Assembly (NCBI GenBank): GCA_019242065.1 | Contig: JAFAWJ010001124.1 | Coordinates: 1 to 23,280 of the forward strand | Direction: 5' to 3' | Origin: Chloroflexota bacterium | Lineage (GTDB): Bacteria; Chloroflexota; UBA6077; CF-72 | Length of the DNA: 23,280 nt | In this document: piece by piece, positions 16,718-23,280 of the stretch | How the letters are laid out: every line of letters begins with the position of its first letter | Position numbering within the stretch: position 1 is the first letter of the stretch | Translations under genes and position numbers: made by a program | Notes under the pieces: generated by a model | The model's database searches: none | The model's input: only the letters and a program-made list of their open reading frames with translations | What the model was told of the DNA's origin: nothing

Positions 16718-17969
16718 CTACGCGGACGAGGGGTTCGCTCGCCTCGACGAACGAAATGTTCTTGTCGGTCAGCAGCCCTGCCGAGCGGAGCGTCGTCACC
16801 TCCGCGTGCTCGGCCGCGAATGGCTCCTGGCCCTCCTCCAGTTGTTTGGCCAGACGCGTAAGCAAGCGTCGCATCATGATGATCGCGGCGTCGGCGCTGC
16901 CCAGGTGTTCCTGCGTGCGGTCGTACAACCGACCCATGGTCTCCTGGATCGCCCGATCCTGAATCGACCCGTTTTCGATGCCCGTATAGGACGTCGTCCG
17001 CTGCGCCTCGCGATCGATCAGGTAGTCGTTTTCGCGGCTCTGGACTGGCCGCAGCCGGTCTGGCCCCTTCTTGACGTAGTGGGCCTGATGTCCCGGCGTC
17101 GCCCCGAACTCGCTCATCGGCCGGCTCGGGTGCCAGGAATACGTCACCATCGACAGGTTCTCATCATCGATCGGCACCCAGCCATGGCCTGCGAAGTACG
17201 TGTCCGTACCTGGCACCTGGGGGATAACCGTGTAGAACGGCAGCGAAAACGGGGTCACCCGCCAGTAGTCCTGGGTGTCCGAGACCCGTCGCCGCGCGCC
17301 GATCAGCAACCCGAAATCGGTCTCCACCACGCGGAACTCGGGTGCCGTGTCGATCCCGAACAATCGGTTTCGCGACGTGGCGTAATCGCCGCGGTGCGCC
17401 GCCACGGTGCTGTGCAGGAATGACACATGGCTGGAATCGATGCCGCCTTCGAGCCCCTGCACCCAGTTGTTCTCCTGGATGTAGCGACTGACCACCCGCT
17501 GCTCGGGCGGCACGAGCGTCCACTCCGGACGTGGGAGCGGTGGCCGCTTGTCCGGTGGTCCCATGTAGACCCAGATCACGCCGCCGGCTTCCTCGGTCGG
17601 ATACGCCGTCACGCGCACCTTGTCGCGGAAATTCGACTCCGCCGGCTCGTTCGGCATGTCCACGCACTGGCCGGTGAGGTCGAATTTCCACCCGTGATAC
17701 ACGCAGCGAATGCCGGCTTCCTCATTTCGGCCGAAGAACAGCGAGGCGCCGCGATGCGGACAGTTGTTCGCCACCACTCCGACGGCGCCGCTGCTGTCGC
17801 GGAACGCGACCAGCTGCTCGTTGAGCAGCGTCAAGCGGATCGGCGCGCAATCCGGCTCCGGAAGCTCGGTGGAGATCAACGCCGGCATCCAGAAGCGCCG
17901 CAACAGCGTGCCCATCGGCGTCCCAACTCCCACCCGGCACAGATACTCGTTCTCTTCCTGACTCAGCAT
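16710..17969 (-). CDS. Rieske non-heme iron oxygenase, alpha subunit (second copy, in ABC operon)
   Basis: 419 residues with the same domain order and ligand numbering as the first Rieske gene: Cys70/His72 (NCPHRGAS), Cys89/His92 (CVYHGW), bridging Asp178 and iron ligands His181 and His186 (EGGIDSSHVSFLHS). Between residues 60 and 115 the two copies are nearly identical, while the substrate-pocket half diverges, suggesting duplication with changed substrate. The ATG at 17969 is 30 bases after the upstream permease stop; the ribosome site is weak (GGGG 8 bases before). Downstream, its stop overlaps the GTG of the family 5 binding protein. Genetic linkage to a NitT/TauT transporter suggests that it acts on the imported compound. 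No reductase partner is nearby. Confidence 0.95.
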   Translation of the reverse strand: MLSQEENEYLCRVGVGTPMGTLLRRFWMPALISTELPEPDCAPIRLTLLNEQLVAFRDSSGAVGVVANNCPHRGASLFFGRNEEAGIRCVYHGWKFDLTGQCVDMPNEPAESNFRDKVRVTAYPTEEAGGVIWVYMGPPDKRPPLPRPEWTLVPPEQRVVSRYIQENNWVQGLEGGIDSSHVSFLHSTVAAHRGDYATSRNRLFGIDTAPEFRVVETDFGLLIGARRRVSDTQDYWRVTPFSLPFYTVIPQVPGTDTYFAGHGWVPIDDENLSMVTYSWHPSRPMSEFGATPGHQAHYVKKGPDRLRPVQSRENDYLIDREAQRTTSYTGIENGSIQDRAIQETMGRLYDRTQEHLGSADAAIIMMRRLLTRLAKQLEEGQEPFAAEHAEVTTLRSAGLLTDKNISFVEASEPLVRVGG

Positions 17970-17999
17970 CTCAGTACCCCAGACTACTCTGCATTCTTG

Positions 18000-18869
18000 C
18001 TATTCGCCGCGCATTTCGATGGTGCTCCAGCGCAGCAGCCGGTGGCGCACGTACCGCATTATCTGCACCAGGGCGAGGACGACGATCACCACCAGGAGGA
18101 GAATGGCGAAGTACTCGTCTGTCTCGATCCTGTTCGCGTCCGCCTCGAGACTCACACCAAGTCCGTTATAGCCTCCCAACATTTCACCGATCATCGATGC
18201 CAAGAACGAATAGATCAGCGCCAGCTCCAACGTTCCGGCCAGGAGTGGCACCGCGCCTGGCAGGATGAAGGTGCGCATCCGGTCGCGCTCGTTGAAGCCG
18301 AGCACGCGCGCCAGCAACAGTGAATCTCGATCGGCTTGTGCGAACGCCGCGAGCGAATTGATCAGGACGACGAAGAAAACAAAACTCACGACGTTCGCGA
18401 TCTTCGACGACGGGCCGAGTCCAAACCAGATGATAAACACCGGCACGAGCGCGATTCTCGGCACGGCGTTGGCGGCGGTTGCAATCGGATAGAACGTCTG
18501 GTTCAGCAACGACGACCGTGTCATCGCGTAGGCGCACGCCATCCCGAGCACGACCGAGATGACGAATCCAACCAGCGTTTCGAACATCGTCGTGCCCAGG
18601 TCCGTCGTGACGATTTTGGTGCTGAACAGATGAATGAAGCTGGCCCCGATGGCGGTGGGTTCGCCGATGAATACCGGATTGATGACCCCTCCGTCGGCGA
18701 GTCCTTGCCATACGAGCAGCAACGCGACCACGAAGGCCACTCTCAGACTCCACACGAGCGCGGTTCGTCGCCTGCGGGCGCGCCGATCGGCCTCCAGGCT
18801 ACTGGCGCCCTCCGCCGCGGTCACGTGAACGCGATCGCGCGTGTCGGCGTCCTGTGCGTCGGAAATCAT
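18000..18869 (-). CDS. NitT/TauT-family ABC transporter permease
   Basis: 289 residues with a charged N-terminal tail rich in Arg, then about six transmembrane helices. It is of the SsuC/TauC/NrtB type. The cytoplasmic EAA-like loop that contacts the ATPase is seen as FILPGAVPLLAGTLELALIY followed by IGEMLGGYNGLG, and helix PRIALVPVFIIWFGLGPSSK is typical of the family. The ATG overlaps the ATPase stop (ATGA at 18866-18869), so translation is coupled. One permease gene implies a homodimeric channel. The substrate is not evident; family members import nitrate, sulfonates, taurine, thiamine precursors or aromatic acids. Confidence 0.95.
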   Translation of the reverse strand: MISDAQDADTRDRVHVTAAEGASSLEADRRARRRRTALVWSLRVAFVVALLLVWQGLADGGVINPVFIGEPTAIGASFIHLFSTKIVTTDLGTTMFETLVGFVISVVLGMACAYAMTRSSLLNQTFYPIATAANAVPRIALVPVFIIWFGLGPSSKIANVVSFVFFVVLINSLAAFAQADRDSLLLARVLGFNERDRMRTFILPGAVPLLAGTLELALIYSFLASMIGEMLGGYNGLGVSLEADANRIETDEYFAILLLVVIVVLALVQIMRYVRHRLLRWSTIEMRGE

Positions 18870-19687
18870 TGCTCGCTCACCTCCTCGGCGAGATCCGCCC
18901 AGATCGCGGCCTGGAGATCCTGAAAGGCCGGGGTGGAGCGCAGGCGCATTGCCGAGCGTGGCCTGGGCAGATCGATCGGGAACTCGTGCTTGACACGCGC
19001 AGGTCGGCGACTGAACACCACAACGCGATCGGACAGCAAGATAGCTTCCGCCAGGTCATGGGTCACCAGGAACACCGTGCCCTCGTAGCGCTGCAGCACC
19101 TGCAAAAGGCGCTCTTGCATGACGATCCGCGTCTGGGCATCGAGGGCCGCGAACGGCTCGTCGAGCAGCAGGAGCTCTGGATCGCGGACCAGCGTGCGAG
19201 CGAGCGCGACACGCTGTCGCATGCCTTGCGACAGTTGCGCGCGGTAGGCACCGGCGTAGTCCGCCAGCCCAACGCGCGCGAGCGCGTCGAGCGAGCGTCG
19301 TCGCCGCTCATCTTTGGGAACGCCCAACGGCTCGAGGCCAAGCTCGACGTTGCCGACCGCCGTGCGCCACGGCAAGAGCGAGTCGCGCGCCATGGCGTAG
19401 CCGATTTCGGGTCGTCCCGCGCGTGGCGCATCGCCCAGCACTTTGAGCGAGCCGCCGGTGTACGGCTCGAGCCCGGCGATGGTGTTGAGAAACATGGTCT
19501 TGCCCGAGCCGCTCGGTCCGACCACCGCCACGAAATCCCCGCCTCGAACGCTGAGATCGATGCCGTCCAGAATGCGGACCAGCTCACGCGAGGTGTGGAG
19601 TACCAGCGACAGACGGCTGGCCTCGATCACGGTGGTCCGCTCTCGAGCCGAAGTCCCATTCAGCATCGAACCGCTGCCCGCGATCAC
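18866..19687 (-). CDS. NitT/TauT-family ABC transporter ATP-binding protein
   Basis: 273 residues. Walker A is GPSGSGKT (57-64); the signature is LSQGMRQR; Walker B is LLLLDEPFAALD; the H-loop is LVTHDLAEAI. The Q-loop glutamine, normally in a YVFQ.D-LLPW context, is Ala100 here (GYAMARDSLLPW), which is unusual though possibly a subfamily trait. The GTG start at 19687 shares a base with the binding-protein stop (TAGTG); an ATG at 19666 is an alternative that would shorten the protein by 7 residues, and neither has a strong ribosome site. It powers the adjacent permease from the cytoplasmic face. Confidence 0.95.
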   Translation of the reverse strand: MIAGSGSMLNGTSARERTTVIEASRLSLVLHTSRELVRILDGIDLSVRGGDFVAVVGPSGSGKTMFLNTIAGLEPYTGGSLKVLGDAPRAGRPEIGYAMARDSLLPWRTAVGNVELGLEPLGVPKDERRRRSLDALARVGLADYAGAYRAQLSQGMRQRVALARTLVRDPELLLLDEPFAALDAQTRIVMQERLLQVLQRYEGTVFLVTHDLAEAILLSDRVVVFSRRPARVKHEFPIDLPRPRSAMRLRSTPAFQDLQAAIWADLAEEVSEQ

Positions 19688-20760
19688 TAGGGCGTCGCCG
19701 CGGCTAACCTTTGGACGGCGGCGTCGTCCGCCGGTGCGCTGGCGGCCACGAAGTCGCTGGGGTTGAAGTTCGGGATCGGGTCGGTCAGCACACCGTCGGT
19801 CAAATCGGCGTTGTAGCCGGCCTGCGCGGTCGCGGTCCCCCAGACTGGCGTCAGCGTCGCAAGGACGGCGTGCGTCTCGGTTTCGAGCGGCGTGCCGGTC
19901 GCCGCGCCCTTGCCAATGGCCTGCTGGATTGCTTGCTGGGCGCCGTCGAAATTGTTGGGGTCCTCCATCCAGAGGACCGCCTGGGCCCAGGCGCCGGCAA
20001 ACGCCGCCACCTCCTTCGGATGGGCGTCGGCCCAGTCGCTCATGGACACCCAGGAACCGCTGGCCATCGCCACGTCGTCGGGCACCACGCCCGGGTCGCC
20101 GAAGCTCAGCGCCAGATACCGACCACCGGCCGGCACCAGATACGCCGCATCGTTGGGATTGCCGACCATGCAGTCGATCTGGCCAGCCTCCATCGCCGCA
20201 TATTCTGGCGCTCCGACCTGGACGTTGACGACCGTCACGTCGTCGATGCTCATGTTGTGGTTTTTGAGTGCCGCGGCGAGTTGGATGTATGGCGGCGAGC
20301 CGATCCCGGACAGGGCGATCTTCTTGCCTGCAATAGCGTGCAGCTTGTCGTCGGCGCTGCCCGTGGTGGCGGCAACCGTCGGGTTGCAGACCATGTCGAA
20401 GTAGGCGCTGCTATGGTTTGTCCCCACGATCCCCTTGTAGTGCAGGCCCTTCTCGTACGAGCGAAAGATGTCGCCGACTTCCGAGATGTCGAGGCTGCCC
20501 GAGTCGAGCCCGGCCTCGAGCTCCGCGAACGCGCCGGTGTACACCGGCACGACCTCGATTCCGCGTTTCTCGAAGAGATTCTGGCTCATCGCCACATACA
20601 TGGGCGCGAGCCCCGCCGACCCGGTCAACACCCCGACGTTCACCTTGAGTAACTGCGCGGACGGCGTGCTGGCGGGCGTCCCGCTCTGGCCGTTGGATGC
20701 GCCGAGTGAGCTGCACGCTACCAGCAGCAATGCTGGCAGCCACATCACGTACCGTTTCAT
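19687..20760 (-). CDS. NitT/TauT-type ABC transporter substrate-binding lipoprotein
   Basis: 357 residues, first gene of the operon. The ATG at 20760 is chosen because it begins a lipoprotein signal peptide (MKRYVMWLPALLLVACSS; lipobox LVAC, Cys16); the frame is open further upstream, but that region holds the promoter. After a short Ser/Thr/Pro linker the mature protein has the SsuA/ThiY-like fold pattern: VNVGVLTGSAGLAPMYVAMS, then FEKRGIEV and DSGSLDISEVGD. The later segment AGKKIALSGIGSPPYIQLAA is the second ligand-binding strand-loop typical of the NMT1/SsuA family. It should capture the substrate outside the cell and deliver it to the permease encoded downstream. The ligand cannot be inferred reliably. 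Confidence 0.93.
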   Translation of the reverse strand: MKRYVMWLPALLLVACSSLGASNGQSGTPASTPSAQLLKVNVGVLTGSAGLAPMYVAMSQNLFEKRGIEVVPVYTGAFAELEAGLDSGSLDISEVGDIFRSYEKGLHYKGIVGTNHSSAYFDMVCNPTVAATTGSADDKLHAIAGKKIALSGIGSPPYIQLAAALKNHNMSIDDVTVVNVQVGAPEYAAMEAGQIDCMVGNPNDAAYLVPAGGRYLALSFGDPGVVPDDVAMASGSWVSMSDWADAHPKEVAAFAGAWAQAVLWMEDPNNFDGAQQAIQQAIGKGAATGTPLETETHAVLATLTPVWGTATAQAGYNADLTDGVLTDPIPNFNPSDFVAASAPADDAAVQRLAAATP

Positions 20761-20782
20761 GACAACCTGACCCCGGGGCGCG

Positions 20783-20810
20783 ATTGTATCAGGGCTGCCT
20801 CGAGCGTCAG
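20783..20810 (-). promoter_or_regulatory. Sigma70-like promoter for the ABC/Rieske operon
   Basis: On the minus strand the -10 is TACAAT (20783-20788; five of six consensus bases) and the -35 is CTGACG (20805-20810; four of six), with a 16-base spacer. The -10 ends 22 bases before the binding-protein ATG at 20760. It lies in the 146-base divergent region shared with the flavin oxidoreductase gene. Confidence 0.5.
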
Positions 20811-20906
20811 CACCACCCCGACCGCGGCAGACGCAACAGTCGCCGATTGGCCCTGCGCGTTCGTAGTGATGTAGAAAACCAATGACCAGTGAAAGGATAG
20901 CCACCA

Positions 20907-21737
20907 ATGGCCGATACGCAGGCGAGCGGCGGAGGCAGACGATTGCGATTCGGGGTTGTCGCTCCGCTCAGAACTGAGCTGCCGGCGTGGCGAGACCAGG
21001 TGCGCCGTATCGCCGATAGCGGGTTCTCGACACTGTTGATGCCCGACGTGCAGCAGTGGCAGCCGGCGCCGGGCCCAACCTTGGCGGTGGCGGCGAGTCT
21101 CACCAACCTGCGGGTGGGTACGTGGGTGTACGCCGCTCCGCTGCGGACGCCCTGGAGTATGGCGTGGGAAGCACACTCGCTGTCGGTGCTGACGGAAGGT
21201 CGATTCGAGATGGGTATCGGCACGGGCCGGCCCGGGATTGAGGACGAGCTGCGCCAGTTGGCCCTGCCGGTGGTGACACCAGGCGAGCGCTTGTCGCAGG
21301 TGCGTGAGGCTGTCACGTTGCTACGCGACCTCGACGGGTCGGACTTGCATACACCGGTGGTGATGGCCGTGCGTGGTCCGAAGGCGCGGGCACTCGCGGT
21401 GAACATTGCGGATACTGTCACGTTCACCGCGATGCCGGGCGACTCTCGGGCCGACATCATGCGGATGGCGGTCGATTTCCGCGCTGACCGAGACGTCGAG
21501 CTCGCGCTCCACGTGCCAGTGGTCGGCGACGCCGTGTCCCCGTTCATGGCGTCGCCGGACACGGACCCTGCCGCGCTGCGCGCCGCGGACTCGCTGTTGG
21601 TCCTTCCACGTGATCCGGCCGCGGCCGTCGAGGAGATCTTGCGACGACGGGAGGAGGGTGGCTTCTCCTACGTTGTGGTCGGTGCCAACGCCGCCGATGC
21701 GCTCGCGCCTGTCGTCGCCCAGTTGACCGGACGCTGA
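20907..21737 (+). CDS. LLM-class flavin (FMN or F420)-dependent oxidoreductase
   Basis: 276 residues, shorter than most luciferase-like monooxygenases (about 300-380). Features are the N-terminal beta strand RLRFGVVAPL, the GFSTLLMPDV helix-strand, the VGTWVYAAPLRTPWSMAWEA segment, and the family signature LSVLTEGRFEMGIGTGRPG. The C-terminus ends with a short helix rather than the longer insertion of SsuD-type alkanesulfonate monooxygenases, so an F420- or FMN-dependent reductase role is as likely as a monooxygenase. The ATG is preceded by AAAGGA. It diverges from the NitT/TauT-Rieske operon, which may mean shared regulation. The exact cofactor cannot be decided from sequence. Confidence 0.9.
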   Translation: MADTQASGGGRRLRFGVVAPLRTELPAWRDQVRRIADSGFSTLLMPDVQQWQPAPGPTLAVAASLTNLRVGTWVYAAPLRTPWSMAWEAHSLSVLTEGRFEMGIGTGRPGIEDELRQLALPVVTPGERLSQVREAVTLLRDLDGSDLHTPVVMAVRGPKARALAVNIADTVTFTAMPGDSRADIMRMAVDFRADRDVELALHVPVVGDAVSPFMASPDTDPAALRAADSLLVLPRDPAAAVEEILRRREEGGFSYVVVGANAADALAPVVAQLTGR

Positions 21738-21814
21738 ACCGCACCGGATTCCGCCGTTGTGCCTGGCTGCCTGCCGACTGCTGCTCAGTCAGGGTCCACC
21801 CGCCAGTTGACCCG

Positions 21815-22015
21815 TCAGCTCCAGTCCTCCACGTCCTGGCTGTCAGAGCCGCGGACGTCGTCGTTTCCGGGGACTGTATTGACCACGATCTCCACCGATG
21901 CATTTTCAATGCGCTGGCCCTGTTTGCAGTCAAAAAGACGCGTTCTGAGCACCAAGTCCGAGTACGTAGATGCGGTGCGCGTCAGGTGCCACTTGCGCGC
22001 GTGACAGGCCGCTTG
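21815..22015 (-). pseudogene. Coding-like 66-codon remnant without a start
   Basis: The gap between the flavin oxidoreductase and the kinase holds a minus-strand frame, open for 66 codons and ending in TGA at 21815, that reads like a genuine protein C-terminus: KWHLTRTASTYSDLVLRTRL, then GQRIENASVEIVVNTVPGND and the acidic end SDSQDVEDWS. Third-position GC is roughly three quarters. There is no ATG/GTG/TTG start with a ribosome site before the upstream TGA (22016-22018). A different frame just upstream reads like a signal peptide (GATLAGLLAALTSGLSRAQ), so an indel may have separated a secretion signal from its mature part. The family is not recognised. Nothing else is visible in the 354-base gap. 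Confidence 0.35.
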
Positions 22016-22091
22016 TCAGCGCCGCCAGGAGACCTGCCAGCGTCGCTCCCGCACGGTCACGACCGCGATGGACCTTCCTCCCGCTGGAGCT

Positions 22092-23060
22092 TCACCCGAT
22101 CAGGCCAAGTAGCCGCTGAGCGGTCCATGCGAGGTTGTCCCAGTGACCGGCGAAGGACTGGTAGGCCAGACCGTCGAGGCCGATCGCCAATTCATAGCAG
22201 CGCATCCGCTCTTCGAAGTTCGGGACCTCCAGGCCAATGGCGGCGTAGTGCTGACGTGCGGCGAGGCGGAGGTCCAGGCCACTCCAGGTCGGATACCACG
22301 GCTGCCAGAAAGTCAGCCACGCCAGGTCCCACAGGAAATCGCCGTACATGGAGGAGCCCCAGTCCAGTACGGCGCTGATGTGATCGTCGCGCACAAGCAC
22401 GTTGAAATACAGCAGATCAGAGTGGACCAGGTACCGCTCATGGCTGGGACACGCGTCGACGGACGCCTGCAGGCGTTGAAACGCGCGGTCGAACGCGCGC
22501 TGGCCGACCTCAGATTGGCGCAGCTTGGTCCGCCAGCCGTGGGTGCGATTGGTGGGCGCATCGCTGGCAACGCTCAAGAGCGCGTCTCGCCAGCTTGCGT
22601 GCGGCGCCGTCGCATCGCCGCGCCAGATGCCGAAGCCGGTCGTCGTCGACAGGTCGACACCGCGGCATGCGTCCAACATGTCGAACAGCGACGGCAGCAG
22701 TCGCTGCATGGCAGCCTGATCTCGATCCTCGACGAACTCGCCGTACGCGCGTTCGGAGATGGCGTAGTAACCGTCGGTGACAGGCCCGATCTCGAGCAGC
22801 TTCGGGATCGGCAACTGCGACGACGCGAAGTGCATCGCATGCTGGTCCTTGAGGAAATCGTCGTTGCGGACGCTGAAACGAACGACGAGATCGCGGCCGC
22901 GCGGACTCTCAAAGGTGAACGTTGTGGACCATTCGCCGTGGCCGACCCGCTGCACACTGCGCGGGTCCACATCAGCGCCGAGCCTGTTTGTCAGGAAGGT
23001 CGCCACGACCTCGGGCTCCAGCGCATTCAGATCAATGCTGGCGATGTGGCCGGACTGCAT
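22092..23060 (-). CDS. Aminoglycoside-phosphotransferase-like (APH family) kinase
   Basis: 322 residues with a protein-kinase-like fold. The N-lobe contains GHGEWSTTFTFES (nucleotide loop) and DLVVRFSVRNDDF, with the Arg-rich strand where the ATP-binding Lys often sits. The catalytic loop is HSDLLYFN (His213, Asp215, Asn220), and the metal-binding motif is VLDWGSSMYGDFLWDLAWL. These are the Brenner-type and DxG-type signatures of APH and related choline/homoserine kinases. No resistance subtype can be assigned, and many chromosomal members phosphorylate metabolites or unknown compounds. The ATG at 23060 has no Shine-Dalgarno sequence; a TATAAC box ends only 6 bases before it, suggesting a leaderless message. 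Confidence 0.9.
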   Translation of the reverse strand: MQSGHIASIDLNALEPEVVATFLTNRLGADVDPRSVQRVGHGEWSTTFTFESPRGRDLVVRFSVRNDDFLKDQHAMHFASSQLPIPKLLEIGPVTDGYYAISERAYGEFVEDRDQAAMQRLLPSLFDMLDACRGVDLSTTTGFGIWRGDATAPHASWRDALLSVASDAPTNRTHGWRTKLRQSEVGQRAFDRAFQRLQASVDACPSHERYLVHSDLLYFNVLVRDDHISAVLDWGSSMYGDFLWDLAWLTFWQPWYPTWSGLDLRLAARQHYAAIGLEVPNFEERMRCYELAIGLDGLAYQSFAGHWDNLAWTAQRLLGLIG

Positions 23061-23066
23061 CGCGGG

Positions 23067-23072
23067 GTTATA
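23067..23072 (-). promoter_or_regulatory. -10-like box directly before the kinase ATG
   Basis: TATAAC on the minus strand (five of six bases of TATAAT) lies 6 bases upstream of the kinase start at 23060. Transcription from it would begin at or next to the ATG, so the mRNA would be leaderless. No clear -35 is present at 16-18 bases. Confidence 0.35.
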
Positions 23073-23207
23073 CAGTCAGCAACTCTGCGTGGAGAAGTGC
23101 TGTTGCTGCGCCTGGCGTCGTGAACGGTCGCCACGGATGGCCTCGCCCGTCTGTCACAAACGCACCGGCCTTCTGGCCAGCCGGGCTGGTGGCTGCTGGC
23201 GCTGGGT

Positions 23208-23280
23208 ATGGTGGTGAGCCTGCTGAGCAGCCTGCTGCATGTCTCCGCGCTCGGGCTGATCTTCTGGCTGCTGATTGGCT
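23208..23280 (+). CDS. Start of a hydrophobic reading frame cut by the right edge
   Basis: From the ATG at 23208 the frame reads MVVSLLSSLLHVSALGLIFW and stays open to the end of the window, which looks like a first transmembrane helix. The same frame is open from an in-frame TGA near 23121 and includes GWWLLALG just before the ATG, so the start could be an unusual codon upstream. No ribosome site is clear. The product is not recognised. Confidence 0.3.
   Translation, partial: MVVSLLSSLLHVSALGLIFWLLIG

Noticed and set aside
15892..16962. Long plus-strand frame antisense to the family 5 binding protein and second Rieske gene
   Set aside because: Low-complexity Arg/Val translation with no domain; the minus-strand genes have clear family motifs.
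20761..20907. N-terminal extension of the NitT/TauT binding-protein frame
   Set aside because: It precedes a perfect lipoprotein signal peptide and contains the promoter; the extension is Arg/Gly/Cys-rich and not protein-like.
22143..23123. Long plus-strand frame opposite the APH-like kinase
   Set aside because: Antisense shadow; the minus strand carries the HxDxxxxN and DWG kinase motifs.

Overview
The window is high-GC bacterial chromosome, most likely from a Chloroflexota lineage (Thermomicrobia or relatives). This rests on three things: very long exported proteins with Thr/Pro/Ser-rich linkers and tails, propeller and pentapeptide domains, and Ala/Pro/Thr-rich lipoprotein linkers next to Rieske oxygenases. 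An actinobacterial source cannot be excluded. No rRNA, tRNA, CRISPR array or transposase was seen.

Left part (1-2821). A PepT-like M20 metallopeptidase enters from the left edge and is cut at its 5' end. It converges on a dihydrofolate-reductase-like (RibD C-terminal) gene on the minus strand. Between that gene and position 2821 lies a patch of broken genes: an alpha/beta hydrolase fragment (minus), an FtsX-type permease C-terminus (minus) and a histidine-kinase C-terminus (plus). The first two each carry a frame break that fits loss of one G.

Centre (2822-10827). Two very large exported proteins are encoded by overlapping genes (GTGA overlap). The first has a Tat-type signal, a Thr/Pro linker, a large unrecognised region with hydrophobic stretches, and a propeller-like C-terminus. 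The second has a Sec signal, a six-unit YWTD-like propeller, a long pentapeptide-repeat region, NHL-type repeats and a Thr/Pro-rich tail. This pair is the best candidate for an undescribed system; it looks like a cell-surface or secreted scaffold.

Right-centre (10824-15076). On the minus strand are a membrane protein with a good sigma70-like promoter, two VOC-fold proteins and a Rieske oxygenase alpha subunit. Upstream of them is a second decay patch, where a frameshifted moaE (minus) abuts a frameshifted, N-terminally truncated MFS transporter (plus) at about 14380.

Right (15049-20906). A minus-strand five-gene operon runs NitT/TauT-type binding lipoprotein, ATPase, permease, a second Rieske oxygenase, and a family 5 binding lipoprotein whose signal-peptide region is out of frame. 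The likely job is uptake and oxygenase attack of an organic, possibly aromatic, substrate; the substrate is not known. A luciferase-like flavin oxidoreductase gene diverges from it.

Right edge (21738-23280). There is a 66-codon coding-like remnant on the minus strand, an aminoglycoside-phosphotransferase-like kinase, and the start of a hydrophobic reading frame that runs off the window.
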